Positions 31,035-39,024 of a stretch of DNA of 64,000 bases are shown piece after piece. The stretch's first letter is position 1; each line of letters begins with the position of its first letter. The stretch is taken from contig DXYB01000006.1 in NCBI GenBank assembly GCA_019416065.1, positions 10,463 through 74,462 on the forward strand. The letters are read 5' to 3'. The translations under genes were made by a program, and so were the position numbers. Below the pieces are notes generated by a model, which was not told where the DNA came from, made no database searches, and saw only the letters and a list, made by a program, of their open reading frames with translations. This DNA is from Acidaminococcus sp. (GTDB lineage Bacteria > Bacillota > Negativicutes > Acidaminococcales > Acidaminococcaceae).

Positions 31035-32163
31035 CAACTTGCCAGAGGTGAGTTTTACTGATTCCTCTGTTGAAAAAGTGGAACAGGAAATGTTTGATCT
31101 GTATAAAAAGTTTACAGGCCGAACGTTGGCCAAAGCGGACCCTGTAAGACTTTTCATTTTAACCATTGCCTATGTAGTGGTCATGCTGCTAAATAAAATC
31201 AATGAAACGGGCAAGCAGAACATGGTTAGATACGCCACAGGCGGAAACCTGGACAACCTTGCAGCATTCTATGGTGTAGAACGGATACCGGGAGCGGCGG
31301 CGAAACTGACTGAAGAATTTACGTTATCCGCTGTTATGCCGTTTAACGTTGTGATTCCTAAGGGAACACGGGTTAGCAATGGTGGGCAAATTTATTTTGC
31401 TACTGATGATACACTGGTAATTAAAATAGGTGACACACAGGGGAAAGTATCCTGTACCTGCCAGCAGGTAGGAGAAACGGGGAACGGGTTTACACCCGGT
31501 ATTGTTACTACGTTAGTAGATCCCATTGCTTATATTGCAAGCGTGAAGAATGTAACCACGTCAGAAGGCGGAGCTGATGAAGAAACAGACGATGCCTTAA
31601 GACTTCGAACAGCGGAAGCACCAGAAAGCTTTTCAACGGCAGGCCCGTCCGGAGCGTATGAGTTTTGGGCCAAAGCAGTATCAGCAAGGATTACACAGGC
31701 AAAGGCAGTTTCACCGGAACCGGGATGTGTTGATGTGTATCTGCTTGAAAAAGACGGTGCTGTTCCTGGTGAAGAATTACTGAAAACAGTTCTAACGTTT
31801 TTATCAGATGACAAACGGCGGCCGTTGACGGACAAAGTTAGTACTAAGGCCCCGGAAGTTGTGAAATACGACGTGAACATGACGTATTACTTGTCTGATG
31901 GCGCAGCTGTCGAAGAAACACAAAGCAGGATCGAGGCAGCAATAAAGGAATACCTGTCGTGGCAAGATACAAAGATGGGCAGAGATATAAACCCAGATAA
32001 GCTGGTTCAGTTATGCCTTGCAGCAGGTGCTAAACGGGTAGCAATTACAGCACCTGTATTTGCCAGAATTAAAGAGGGCACTAAGGCAGATGGGTATATC
32101 GTAGGCCTTGCTAAGAATAGTGGCAACAACACGATAAAATATGGAGGCTTGGAAGATGAATAA
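31024..32163 (+). CDS. Baseplate protein J
   Basis: The 379-residue protein matches the gpJ/Baseplate_J family: NMVRYATGGNLDNLAAFYGV, EFTLSAVMPFNVVIPKGTRV, and ESFSTAGPSGAYEFWAKAVS. It forms the wedge arms that connect to tail fibres. Shine-Dalgarno GGAGGTGAG. Confidence 0.92.
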   Translation: MNLDNLPEVSFTDSSVEKVEQEMFDLYKKFTGRTLAKADPVRLFILTIAYVVVMLLNKINETGKQNMVRYATGGNLDNLAAFYGVERIPGAAAKLTEEFTLSAVMPFNVVIPKGTRVSNGGQIYFATDDTLVIKIGDTQGKVSCTCQQVGETGNGFTPGIVTTLVDPIAYIASVKNVTTSEGGADEETDDALRLRTAEAPESFSTAGPSGAYEFWAKAVSARITQAKAVSPEPGCVDVYLLEKDGAVPGEELLKTVLTFLSDDKRRPLTDKVSTKAPEVVKYDVNMTYYLSDGAAVEETQSRIEAAIKEYLSWQDTKMGRDINPDKLVQLCLAAGAKRVAITAPVFARIKEGTKADGYIVGLAKNSGNNTIKYGGLEDE

Positions 32164-32815
32164 ACTGGATACATTGAATGTAGAAGTCTTGCTCCCCTCT
32201 TCCATAGCTGAAGACAAGAACGTAAAAGCTATTGCTAAAGTTGTAACGGAAAAGCTACTGCAAGTAAACGATGACACAAAGCTAATTTTGCTATGGGAGC
32301 AGCTGCCAAACTACGACGACGCAAAACTTTCAAATCTTGCATGGCAGCTGCACGTTGATTTATATGATTCATCACTATCCAAAGCACAGCGGGTACAGCT
32401 AATACGGAATAGCATTCTGCGGCACCGCTACAGAGGGACTAAATATGCTGTAGAATCTGCTTTGCAATCCGTATTTAATACAGGGCAGGTAGAAGAATGG
32501 CAAGAGTACGGCGGCAACCCGTACCATTTCCATATTAACGGACTAACAGAAACGCTGCAAAATAAAAGCCGAATAAATAAGCTGGTAGACCTGATTGTGA
32601 AATCAAAGAATCTGCGCAGTTGGTGTGATGAAATACAGTTTGAGCGAGAGACAACAGGAAACATTTTTATCGGCGGCGCCGTTGTTGATGATACAGAGTT
32701 AACTTTATCGAGCAGCTTTGATGAATCATTTAACTTCAATAAGAATGTATATCTTGGTGCGACGGTGCTGGAAGACACGGAAACTACAGTATATAGTGCT
32801 GTAGATTTTAAATAG
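32156..32815 (+). CDS. Tail protein I
   Basis: The 219-residue protein has the gpI pattern: ILLWEQLPNYDDAKLSNLAW, DLYDSSLSKAQRVQLIRNSI and HRYRGTKYAVESALQSVF. It joins fibres to the baseplate. The C-terminus (about 160-219) contains two repeats, GNIFIGGAVVDDTELTL and VYLGATVLEDTETTV, an internal duplication. ATG 32156 follows TGGAGG at 8 nt. Confidence 0.88.
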   Translation: MNKLDTLNVEVLLPSSIAEDKNVKAIAKVVTEKLLQVNDDTKLILLWEQLPNYDDAKLSNLAWQLHVDLYDSSLSKAQRVQLIRNSILRHRYRGTKYAVESALQSVFNTGQVEEWQEYGGNPYHFHINGLTETLQNKSRINKLVDLIVKSKNLRSWCDEIQFERETTGNIFIGGAVVDDTELTLSSSFDESFNFNKNVYLGATVLEDTETTVYSAVDFK

Positions 32816-32826
32816 GAGGCAGAAAA

Positions 32827-33894
32827 ATGGCAAACTGGCAAGGATTTTCATTAACGGACAAAGGGTTTGCTCTGCAGGCAAAAATCAACGCAGGGAAAGC
32901 AATGCTGAAGTTTACAAAAATCAGCATTGGCAGCGGCGTGGCGGGTAACGGAGTACCGAGCAACTTAGTACAAAAAGAAAAAGATTTAACTATAGGCAGC
33001 ATTACGCCTGAAGGGCAGCTGGTAAAAATCGTTACTACGCTGACCAATGAGGGCGTGCAAAAAGCCTTCAAAGAACGGGAAATGGGCCTGTATGCGCAGG
33101 ACCCGGACGAAGGCGAAATTATGTATGCATATATGATTGACCAAGACCCTGACACCCTGCCCGCAGAAGGCAGCACTACGATTGTGTCAAAGCGGTTAAC
33201 GTTGGCATTGACATTTAGTAATACCGGAAACGTTACAGCGGTACTGGACAGCAAGCAGCTGCTAACGTTTGGCGACCTTGAGACGAAAGCAGACGATGGA
33301 ACTGGTGCCAGCACAGCGGACAATAAGGCTGCTACTCCTGCATGGGTACGGGAGCAGGTAAGTAACGGCACTAGTGGCATGGCTGCACAATCATGGGTAC
33401 AGAATCTGCTAAGTACTTTCACTAACTTCAAAACGTCCCAGATTACAGACTTTGCTGATGGACTTATTAAAAAATTAGCACTAACCACTACCATTGGGGG
33501 CGTCAATGCTTTACAGACTAATAGCTGGTTTGGACAGCTGTTGAAAATGGTGCTGACTGCATCTGGTGTAAAATACAATATCGCACAGAACGGATACGTA
33601 TGTTTGGGCTCATTTTTTGGTGGCCTAATTATACAGTGGGGAGATTATGACAACGCAAACGGTCTATCCGCAATCACATATCCAATTTCGCTAAAAAACA
33701 AGCCTTTTGTAATTGTGACAACTGAAGGCGATCCCGCAGGATGGAACAATAATATAAATGGTATTGCCATAGCTGGAGCAGATATTATTACAGCGTCAAA
33801 TGCCAAAGCTAACATATTGTCAAAATGGATAGTTGAGAATGGTTCAATTCTTCGGCAAGGACAAAACGTGAGAGTCGTCATAATTGGGATATAA
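32827..33894 (+). CDS. Tail fibre protein (collar-fibre N-terminus)
   Basis: The 355-residue protein begins with the tail-collar-fibre domain (SLTDKGFALQAKINAGKAML, ITPEGQLVKIVTTLTNEGV, FKEREMGLYAQDPDEGEI). A linker with repeats such as AATPAWVREQVSNG and MAAQSWVQNLLSTF follows, then a beta-rich tip (CLGSFFGGLIIQWGDYDNAN...). The tip is probably the receptor-binding part and hence the host-range determinant. Downstream, an insertion scar separates it from the next phage gene. Confidence 0.85.
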   Translation: MANWQGFSLTDKGFALQAKINAGKAMLKFTKISIGSGVAGNGVPSNLVQKEKDLTIGSITPEGQLVKIVTTLTNEGVQKAFKEREMGLYAQDPDEGEIMYAYMIDQDPDTLPAEGSTTIVSKRLTLALTFSNTGNVTAVLDSKQLLTFGDLETKADDGTGASTADNKAATPAWVREQVSNGTSGMAAQSWVQNLLSTFTNFKTSQITDFADGLIKKLALTTTIGGVNALQTNSWFGQLLKMVLTASGVKYNIAQNGYVCLGSFFGGLIIQWGDYDNANGLSAITYPISLKNKPFVIVTTEGDPAGWNNNINGIAIAGADIITASNAKANILSKWIVENGSILRQGQNVRVVIIGI

Positions 33895-34070
33895 ATACTT
33901 AACTTACTTAATTGATTATTTGCCGATTACGATGGCAAACATAGCATCTCCGGAGCCATGAACTCCAGAGGGTCCAATATCTGTGTTTTTTGCAAGCCCT
34001 TTTTGGAGAAAGTTGCAAAATAAATTTGGAGGTTGTTGCATCTCCAAAATGGAGAATGTTGCAAACTCGC

Positions 34071-34096
34071 TGCCAGCCGTTTTGGCTGGCATTTTT
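34071..34096 (+). terminator. Intrinsic terminator after the tail fibre
   Basis: TGCCAGCC (34071-34078), loop GTTTT, GGCTGGCA (34084-34091) and five T form a clear terminator. It may end the main late transcript; the following genes would then need their own promoter. Confidence 0.75.
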
Positions 34097-34127
34097 CATG
34101 CAAGCTATGAAGTCTTGAATTAACGTC

Positions 34128-34336
34128 TTAATACTGCGCCCCTGCGTGTTGCTGGCTGGCACGGACCATTCTGTCATTCAGGCTGGATTCCCGCAGACGG
34201 TTATTGCTTCCCGGGAACAGTATCAGCTCCACATGGTGGGTCAGCCGTCCAATTAGTGCCGTGGTCATCCGCTCATCATACAGTACATTCACCCATTGAG
34301 AAAACTCCAGGTTGGTAGTCATAATCACCGGCTTTT
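34128..34336 (-). pseudogene. IstB (IS21) C-terminal remnant
   Basis: The reverse frame reads KKPVIMTTNLEFSQWVNVLY, DERMTTALIGRLTHHVELIL and ends AGAQY. This is the C-terminal third of the IS21-family ATPase IstB (sensor regions and final helix). The P-loop part is missing: the sequence changes abruptly at about 34325-34336 into an integrase fragment. No matching istA or terminal repeats are seen, so this is a scar. Confidence 0.75.
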
Positions 34337-34702
34337 TCTCATGTCATCGATGATTCTTTGATAGTCCATGTATTTCAGACTGACAAACGGTTCCTGGTGC
34401 AGGGATGATAGATGCTTGAATGAATTTTCATAGCTGCACAGTGTCGATTTTGATGGCGCGGTATCTGCCGTGTGTGCTGGCAACCACCGATGGTACAGTT
34501 CTTCCAATGTGATTTGATGCCCAGGAAGGGAGCGATGGTTATGAGTTTTGTTGTAGTCAGCTTGAAATATTTCAGCGTCAATCTGGTTAGTGAAGTATTC
34601 AACAGGTTTTTGCTTACCGTTTTCAGATATTACAAAAGCAAACGGGCGCCTACGGTTTCCTGATAATTTCTTGATACATCCGTATCCATTTGGTTTACGC
34701 AT
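34325..34702 (-). pseudogene. Integrase N-terminal fragment
   Basis: The frame starts MRKPNGYGCIKKLSGNRRRP and contains YFTNQIDAEIFQADYNKTHN and ITLEELYHRWLPAHTADTAP, the arm-binding and SAM-like N-terminus of a Tn916-type tyrosine integrase. It breaks off after DYQRIIDDMRKS, where the IstB remnant begins. A full Shine-Dalgarno (AAAGGAGGT) and start are kept, but the catalytic domain is absent, so it cannot recombine DNA. It differs from the integrase at the window start. Confidence 0.72.
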
Positions 34703-34754
34703 AATAATTAAACCTCCTTTATGGAGGCTATTTTAATACAGGAGGATGAAGTAA

Positions 34755-35207
34755 ATGAGCGGAACAAATGTTGATTATTATATTTCCGGTTTTGATGCGG
34801 AAGGTAAGCGGGTAGGTTCTCTTATCTGTGAGTTCGATCCGACAAAGAATAAAAATGCGGATAAACTGACCGCATTAAAAGATAAAGCGGCTTCCATGTT
34901 TTCTGGTGCTTCGGTGATTGAAGTCGTTTCCGCGGAAGATTACAACAAATATCTGACAGGAACTTATATTCGTGGTACAGATGGGGCTCCAACCGCTTAT
35001 ACGGCACCGGAACCAACAGCAGAAGAGAAACAAGCAGCTAAGAAGGCCACTTTACAATCTTTATACGAAGCAGATAAAGAAGAACTTATGAAGTATTATC
35101 TGTCTGCCGCTATTGCCGGGGATACAGATACGCAGACCGAATTAAAGCAGGAACTGTCTGATTTAGATGCTCAGTTTGACATGGATATGAAAGCATTAGA
35201 TGAATAA
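34755..35207 (+). CDS. Tail fibre-associated or late phage protein
   Basis: The 150-residue protein has an alpha/beta N-terminus (VDYYISGFDAEGKRVGSLIC) and a coiled, Glu/Lys-rich C-terminus (about 90-150). AGGAGGATG lies upstream. It follows the insertion scar in the fibre-assembly position, so a fibre chaperone role is possible. No family is recognised. Confidence 0.55.
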   Translation: MSGTNVDYYISGFDAEGKRVGSLICEFDPTKNKNADKLTALKDKAASMFSGASVIEVVSAEDYNKYLTGTYIRGTDGAPTAYTAPEPTAEEKQAAKKATLQSLYEADKEELMKYYLSAAIAGDTDTQTELKQELSDLDAQFDMDMKALDE

Positions 35208-35221
35208 GGAGGAATATGATT

Positions 35222-35365
35222 ATGGCATTTAAGCTCAAGAAAAGATGTGTACGCTGTTTGAAAGTTTTACGTGAGGATGGAACTTGTCAGAATCCTAAAT
35301 GTGTAATGTATGTTCCTGAGAAAAAGCAAGGGGATACAAAAACGGAGGATAAAGCAAAAGCATGA
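35222..35365 (+). CDS. 47-residue zinc-binding protein
   Basis: ATG 35222 after AAGGAGGAAT opens a frame containing RCVRCLKVLREDGTCQNPKC, a C-x2-C...C-x4-C ribbon, and a Lys-rich tail. It overlaps the following gene by ATGA. Function unknown; small metal-binding late phage protein. Confidence 0.55.
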   Translation: MAFKLKKRCVRCLKVLREDGTCQNPKCVMYVPEKKQGDTKTEDKAKA

Positions 35366-35703
35366 CATGGTGGGAGATAGTACCTTACCTAGCAGCTGCT
35401 CTCTCCTCCTTGTTTTCCGGGATCCTGCTTTACGAATGGAAGCAGCAACGGACACAAAGCAAGGAAGAAGAAGCAAGCCAAGAGCAAAAACACGAAGCCC
35501 TTGTTAAAGGGGTAGAAGCCCTTCTGCGTGACCGTTTGATTTTCGGTATGGACGACTGTATCGCAAAAGGGTGTGCACCTATTAGCACGGTGGAAATCAT
35601 GGGCTCAATGTACATGGCGTATCACAATTTAGGCGGGAACGGGCTAGTAACAGAACTGTATAAGAAGTTCGTAGCACTGCCTCATGTACAGGCAAAGAGG
35701 TGA
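35362..35703 (+). CDS. Holin-associated membrane protein
   Basis: The 113-residue protein has one N-terminal membrane segment (about 5-24) followed by a coiled segment and a conserved cytoplasmic region ALLRDRLIFGMDDCIAKGCA...AYHNLGGNGLVTELYKKF. This pattern is common in Firmicute phages next to holin genes. Function in lysis is inferred from context. Confidence 0.65.
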   Translation: MTWWEIVPYLAAALSSLFSGILLYEWKQQRTQSKEEEASQEQKHEALVKGVEALLRDRLIFGMDDCIAKGCAPISTVEIMGSMYMAYHNLGGNGLVTELYKKFVALPHVQAKR

Positions 35704-35709
35704 TACCCT

Positions 35710-35904
35710 TTGTTTCAGTTTGAAAAAATCGACCTGGAAAACATACTGGTGATTGTGGCCTTATCAGTAAGCCTGATAATGGCCATTTTTTATAGCCTGG
35801 ACAACCTAGCCATGAGTATAGTAACCGGCTTACTAGGGTACATAGGAGGCAGCGTAACGAGGCCTTCACAGAAAGGAGGTGACAGAGATGACAAGACAAG
35901 TTAG
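35710..35904 (+). CDS. Holin-like protein (TTG start)
   Basis: The 64 residues have two hydrophobic helices (about 11-30 and 33-48) and a charged tail SQKGGDRDDKTS, typical of small holins. It starts at TTG 35710 after AGAGGTGAT. It overlaps the endolysin gene by 17 nt, which supports its role in releasing the amidase. Confidence 0.65.
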   Translation: MFQFEKIDLENILVIVALSVSLIMAIFYSLDNLAMSIVTGLLGYIGGSVTRPSQKGGDRDDKTS

Positions 35905-36490
35905 TCTTACTGAGCTAAAAAGTATGGCTGCAACACAGCGGCCGCAAATCTGGGAGGAAGCCCGCAACATGGGACGGGAACCAAAAATTTACCTGCATTG
36001 GACGGCGGGCCGATATGACACCGACTTCAAAGATTACCACGTTTGTATTCATGGGGACGGTAAAATTTTTATCACCACGGATGATTTAAGCGAGACATTA
36101 GCACACACGTGGCACAGGAACACGGGCAGCATTGGCGTAGCGCTTGACTGTGCGTATGGAGCGACCACGAACGACTTAGGCGACTATGCGCCAACAGGTG
36201 CACAAATTGAAACCATGGCACAAGTTATTACAGCCCTTGCAGACGCCTTGTGGCTAACCATTGATAAGCCTCACGTCATGACGCATGGAGAGGCAGCGGA
36301 TAACGAGGATGGACTCTGGGCCGGCGAACCGTACGGACCGAAAACCACTTGTGAGCGGTGGGATTTGGAATTTTTAGGCACCAGTGAAAGCCCGCGTTTT
36401 AATCCCTATGCTACAGATGGAAGCCGTGGCGGCGATGTACTGAGAGGAAAAGCCAACTGGTACAGAGCACAAGAAAAGAAGGGAGCATAA
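35888..36490 (+). CDS. Endolysin (amidase-type)
   Basis: The 200-residue protein resembles N-acetylmuramoyl-L-alanine amidases: YLHWTAGRYD (H37), LAHTWHRNTGSIGVALDC (H73/H76) and KPHVMTHGEA (H130, H133) supply likely zinc ligands. It lacks a signal peptide and separate binding domain, so it would depend on the holin. ATG 35888 follows GAAAGGAGGTGAC. Confidence 0.85.
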   Translation: MTRQVSLTELKSMAATQRPQIWEEARNMGREPKIYLHWTAGRYDTDFKDYHVCIHGDGKIFITTDDLSETLAHTWHRNTGSIGVALDCAYGATTNDLGDYAPTGAQIETMAQVITALADALWLTIDKPHVMTHGEAADNEDGLWAGEPYGPKTTCERWDLEFLGTSESPRFNPYATDGSRGGDVLRGKANWYRAQEKKGA

Positions 36491-36493
36491 GCT

Positions 36494-36775
36494 ATGAGTA
36501 AATGGACAGATATCCGGGACGGCGTTCTGGAAGCCCTGGACGTTGATACCGTAACGGAAAACTTAAAGCAGCAAATGACCGCAAGTTTACTGTCTGAGGG
36601 CGTCCCTGCACTGGAAGCAGTAGCAGCAAAATTTGTAAGTCAGATTCAGGCAGAAGCCGGCAAGGAAAATGGCTGGAACAAAGTCAGAGACAGTATTGTG
36701 TTGCCTATGGTCATTAACATCGGACTATGGTTAGTAAAGACTGTATTGAATAAGACAGCTGTAGAGAAAAACTAA
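36494..36775 (+). CDS. Small late protein with C-terminal membrane segment
   Basis: This 93-residue, mostly helical protein has a hydrophobic segment near the C-terminus (SIVLPMVINIGLWLVKTVLN). It may be a second lysis protein. It is the last gene before the late terminator. Confidence 0.55.
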   Translation: MSKWTDIRDGVLEALDVDTVTENLKQQMTASLLSEGVPALEAVAAKFVSQIQAEAGKENGWNKVRDSIVLPMVINIGLWLVKTVLNKTAVEKN

Positions 36776-36799
36776 ACCGTAAATAGTGGAAGTACACAA

Positions 36800-36845
36800 A
36801 TACCCGTAGAGCTAGAAATAATCTGGCTCTACGGGTATTTTTATT
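36800..36845 (+). terminator. Late operon terminator
   Basis: ATACCCGTAGAGC (36800-36812) pairs with GCTCTACGGGTAT (36826-36838), followed by a T-rich run. It ends the lysis genes and isolates the next unit. Confidence 0.85.
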
Positions 36846-36866
36846 TAAATTTATCTTGAAATAATA

Positions 36867-36895
36867 TTGACAAAATAATCAAAATATGATATTAT
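36867..36895 (+). promoter_or_regulatory. Consensus promoter of the 30-residue peptide unit
   Basis: TTGACA (36867-36872), a 17-bp spacer and TATTAT (36890-36895) form a strong promoter directly after the late terminator. Confidence 0.8.
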
Positions 36896-36921
36896 ATAAC
36901 CATCAAGAGGGAGGTGGATAG

Positions 36922-37014
36922 ATGAAGAAAAAGCGAAAGAAAATAAAGAAATGGGCCGCATTGCTTATCTTAATTCTTGAAGCCCTCAAACTTCTAAAAG
37001 AATTGTTAAGCTAG
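36922..37014 (+). CDS. 30-residue basic amphipathic peptide (type I toxin-like)
   Basis: ATG 36922 follows AGAGGGAGGTGG. The peptide has a lysine-rich N-terminus (MKKKRKKIKKWAA) and a leucine-rich helix ending LLKELLS. Together with a strong promoter, hairpins after the stop and a convergent antisense promoter, this is the layout of a type I toxin gene. A short basic leader peptide is the alternative. Confidence 0.55.
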   Translation: MKKKRKKIKKWAALLILILEALKLLKELLS

Positions 37015-37031
37015 CGACCCTCACGGCCGAA

Positions 37032-37066
37032 GGGCGGCGGGATATCCGCCCACCTCTTCTAGAGGT
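37032..37066. terminator. Paired hairpins between peptide gene and antisense promoter
   Basis: GGGCGG (37032-37037)/CCGCCC (37046-37051) and ACCTCT (37052-37057)/AGAGGT (37061-37066) are two consecutive stems. They lie where the peptide mRNA ends and the antisense RNA would begin. No T-run is seen. Confidence 0.45.
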
Positions 37067-37095
37067 ATCATATCATGAAAAGGTAGGGATATCAA
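37067..37095 (-). promoter_or_regulatory. Convergent antisense promoter, near consensus
   Basis: On the reverse strand TTGATA (complement of 37090-37095), exactly 17 bp, and TATGAT (complement of 37067-37072) each match consensus in 5 of 6 positions. A transcript starting near 37060 would cover the hairpins and the whole 30-codon gene in antisense. Confidence 0.65.
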
Positions 37096-37242
37096 ATGAA
37101 ATTAAAAATGACAGACTTGTTAATACTAATCTGTTTAATTAGTTCTATCCGTTCTGTAGATAATATAAGCTATCTTATTTGGGCATGTACCGTAATTTAT
37201 GTTGTATGCAGAGTTTTAGACTGGAGAAAAGGCCATGAATGA
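37096..37242 (+). CDS. 48-residue membrane protein coupled to a GAGRP protein
   Basis: The frame MKLKMTDLLILICLISSIRS...YLIWACTVIYVVCRVLDW has two membrane segments and a short basic end. GGTAGGG lies 8 nt upstream. It overlaps the GAGRP gene by 8 nt, as the 26-residue peptide does in the first unit. Confidence 0.55.
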   Translation: MKLKMTDLLILICLISSIRSVDNISYLIWACTVIYVVCRVLDWRKGHE

Positions 37243-37453
37243 GGAAAAGAAACAATGGGGCGGCCGTAGGGCAGGCGCTGGCCGCCCAAAAGGAACTACA
37301 AAAGGTTACAGCATCCAGAGAAAGCAGCACCAAGTAAGAGCATTTGAAGATGAGTGGGATATTATAAAACGATTTTCTAAACTGGTAAAGACTTCTAAAA
37401 AAGAAGAGTGTTTGAAAGCTGTAGAAGCCTTAGAGGAAAACCGGAAAATATAG
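37235..37453 (+). CDS. GAGRP-motif small protein, paralogue 3
   Basis: The 72-residue basic protein starts MNEEKKQWGGRRAGAGRPKG and continues with HQVRAFEDEWDIIKRFSKLV, so it matches the two proteins at 13.8-14.3 kb in motif order and spacing. DNA binding is inferred from the AT-hook-like GRP. It is the last phage gene before the IS element. Confidence 0.7.
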   Translation: MNEEKKQWGGRRAGAGRPKGTTKGYSIQRKQHQVRAFEDEWDIIKRFSKLVKTSKKEECLKAVEALEENRKI

Positions 37454-37556
37454 AAACAAAACGACTACATGGAAAATTTTGCCTTGCTGAATTCCACGAG
37501 TCAAGCCCAAATTTGTGTGTAAATTGATCTTTTGCTCTTAGGTACTTGTATCGTTG

Positions 37557-37661
37557 GGGATGCTCTGCATCCCTTAGTTGAGATTTAGCATTCTTGAAGG
37601 TACTGTCAAGGGCGCATAGCGCCTCAAAGAGGTTCCCTTGACAGTTGCTGAAAGAATGCTA
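37557..37661. repeat. Nested palindromes downstream of the transposase gene
   Basis: GGGATGC-TCT-GCATCCC (37557-37573) is followed by a branched structure: outer stem TAGCATTCTT/AAGAATGCTA (37586-37595/37652-37661), inner stem ACTGTCAAGGG/CCCTTGACAGT (37602-37612/37635-37645), and two small hairpins inside (CGC-ATA-GCG, CCTC-AAA-GAGG). It could terminate or protect the transposase transcript, or act in transposition. Confidence 0.65.
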
Positions 37662-37663
37662 TT

Positions 37664-38902
37664 TCATGCCGCCTGTAATTTTCGCTGCTCACTGGCTAGT
37701 TCAGCGAGCTGTTGGATAGACTCAGAACCCAGCAGTTTCTTGTATGTTGCTTGACTAAAGAGTGCTTTCCCATTAGTTACAACCTCATCTCTTTCTAATA
37801 ATACAGAGCCCATAAGGCGGAGCAGTGATTCCTCGTTAGGAAATATTCCAATCACAGAAGAACGACGTTTGAGTTCCTTATTAAGCCGTTCAATATGGTT
37901 TAAAGTCCGGAAGTAACGCCGCAGAGCTTTTGGTACGGTCATAACAGTCATAGCACTTTCAAATCCTTCATCCAGACAGGCCATAGCAGATTCTGCTACG
38001 TCTTTGTAGTCAGCAATGATTTCATCCCGCTTTTTACGAGCATCTTCAATGGTTTTGCAGCTCCACATACTTTGTAGATCCGCACGGATACCAGTTTGGT
38101 ACTTCTTGGGTGCTTTCTCCGAAATGTTCTTAGAGAAATGGAACTGGCAGCGCTGCCAAGGAACATCAGTGAAAGCATTGTTAACGGCATCCAGAATCCC
38201 TTCATGAGCATCCGAGGTAATCATCAGGACACCTTTTAATCCTCGATTTTTCAAGCTTTTGAAAAAAGCATTCCAAGTAGGTTTGGACTCGTTATTATAT
38301 ACGTCAAATCCAAGAATTTCACGATGCCCAAATTGGTTGGTTCCATAGGCAATCATAAATGCTCTGGAGATAATTCTATGGTTAACTCTGACTTTAAAGT
38401 AAGTCGAATCAACGGTCAGAAACGGGTAATAGCCGGTCAATGGGCGTGTCCGGAATTCTTGTACCTTCTTATCAAGCTCTTTGCAGACCTCTGAAACAGA
38501 TGACTTGGAGAAACTAGTCCCACAAAGGGTTTCCATAACTTTTGAAACTTTCCTGGTGGCTACACCGTTCACGACCATTTCTGCCATGCTGGAAATTAGT
38601 GCAGCCTCGCTCCGGCAGTAGTTATCAAAGACCATGGTCTTAAAAGGGACATTACGGTGTCTGGGGACAGTCAGTGTAATGCGGCCAATCCGCGTCGTAA
38701 GCTCCCGTTCTCTTACGCCGTTGCGGCTGTCTGTACGCTCTTCGGATCGTTCGTAAGGTTCAGCTTTCAGCTGTGCACTGGATTCAGCCATAAGGATGCT
38801 GTTGAGACAGTTCTGCAGTAATTCCCGGAATGCGTGATCACGGTCTTTTGAAAGAAGTTGTAGAATTTCTTCCTGATTCAATGTAATATTAAGGTGAGCC
38901 AT
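37664..38902 (-). CDS. IS256-family (mutator-type) transposase
   Basis: This full-length 412-residue protein has the DDE catalytic triad D165 (FLTVDSTYF), D231 (ITSDAHEGI) and E338 (LNHIERLNKE). The CQFHFSKN stretch (about 252-259) is typical of the family. The frame is intact, so the element could be active. The start MAHLNITLNQEE is preceded by a GGAGGA-like site. Confidence 0.95.
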   Translation of the reverse strand: MAHLNITLNQEEILQLLSKDRDHAFRELLQNCLNSILMAESSAQLKAEPYERSEERTDSRNGVRERELTTRIGRITLTVPRHRNVPFKTMVFDNYCRSEAALISSMAEMVVNGVATRKVSKVMETLCGTSFSKSSVSEVCKELDKKVQEFRTRPLTGYYPFLTVDSTYFKVRVNHRIISRAFMIAYGTNQFGHREILGFDVYNNESKPTWNAFFKSLKNRGLKGVLMITSDAHEGILDAVNNAFTDVPWQRCQFHFSKNISEKAPKKYQTGIRADLQSMWSCKTIEDARKKRDEIIADYKDVAESAMACLDEGFESAMTVMTVPKALRRYFRTLNHIERLNKELKRRSSVIGIFPNEESLLRLMGSVLLERDEVVTNGKALFSQATYKKLLGSESIQQLAELASEQRKLQAA

Positions 38903-39024
38903 TAGTTTGTCCTCCTAAGTATTATGTTGATTGTCGTGAATTACATTATACCTAAGAGGCGAGCTTTTGGCTCTTCTTATTTTTTAATTTACACCATTAT
39001 ACGGACTTTACCATTCCACGTTTC

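Larger units (their letters stand above)
37517..38994. mobile_element. IS256-family insertion sequence
   Basis: The transposase gene is bracketed by imperfect inverted ends: GTGTAAATT then CTCTTAGGTA at 37517-37544, and TACCTAAGAG then AATTTACAC at 38949-38994. The inner distances differ (9 against 27 nt). No convincing direct repeat of 8-9 bp flanks the ends, so a second event may have altered one side. Between the transposase stop and the left end lie strong nested palindromes (37557-37661). Confidence 0.75.

Noticed and set aside
32808..33578. Reverse frame of 256 codons opposite the tail fibre gene
   Set aside because: Composition (Ser/Val/Leu/Pro-rich) is that of a mirrored coding frame; no start signal.
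33900..34180. Reverse 89-codon frame after the tail fibre
   Set aside because: It crosses a strong terminator and the IstB remnant, and has no ribosome binding site.
37549..37661. CRISPR-like repeat array
   Set aside because: The repeats are inverted stems, not evenly spaced direct repeats; no array or cas gene is present in the window.
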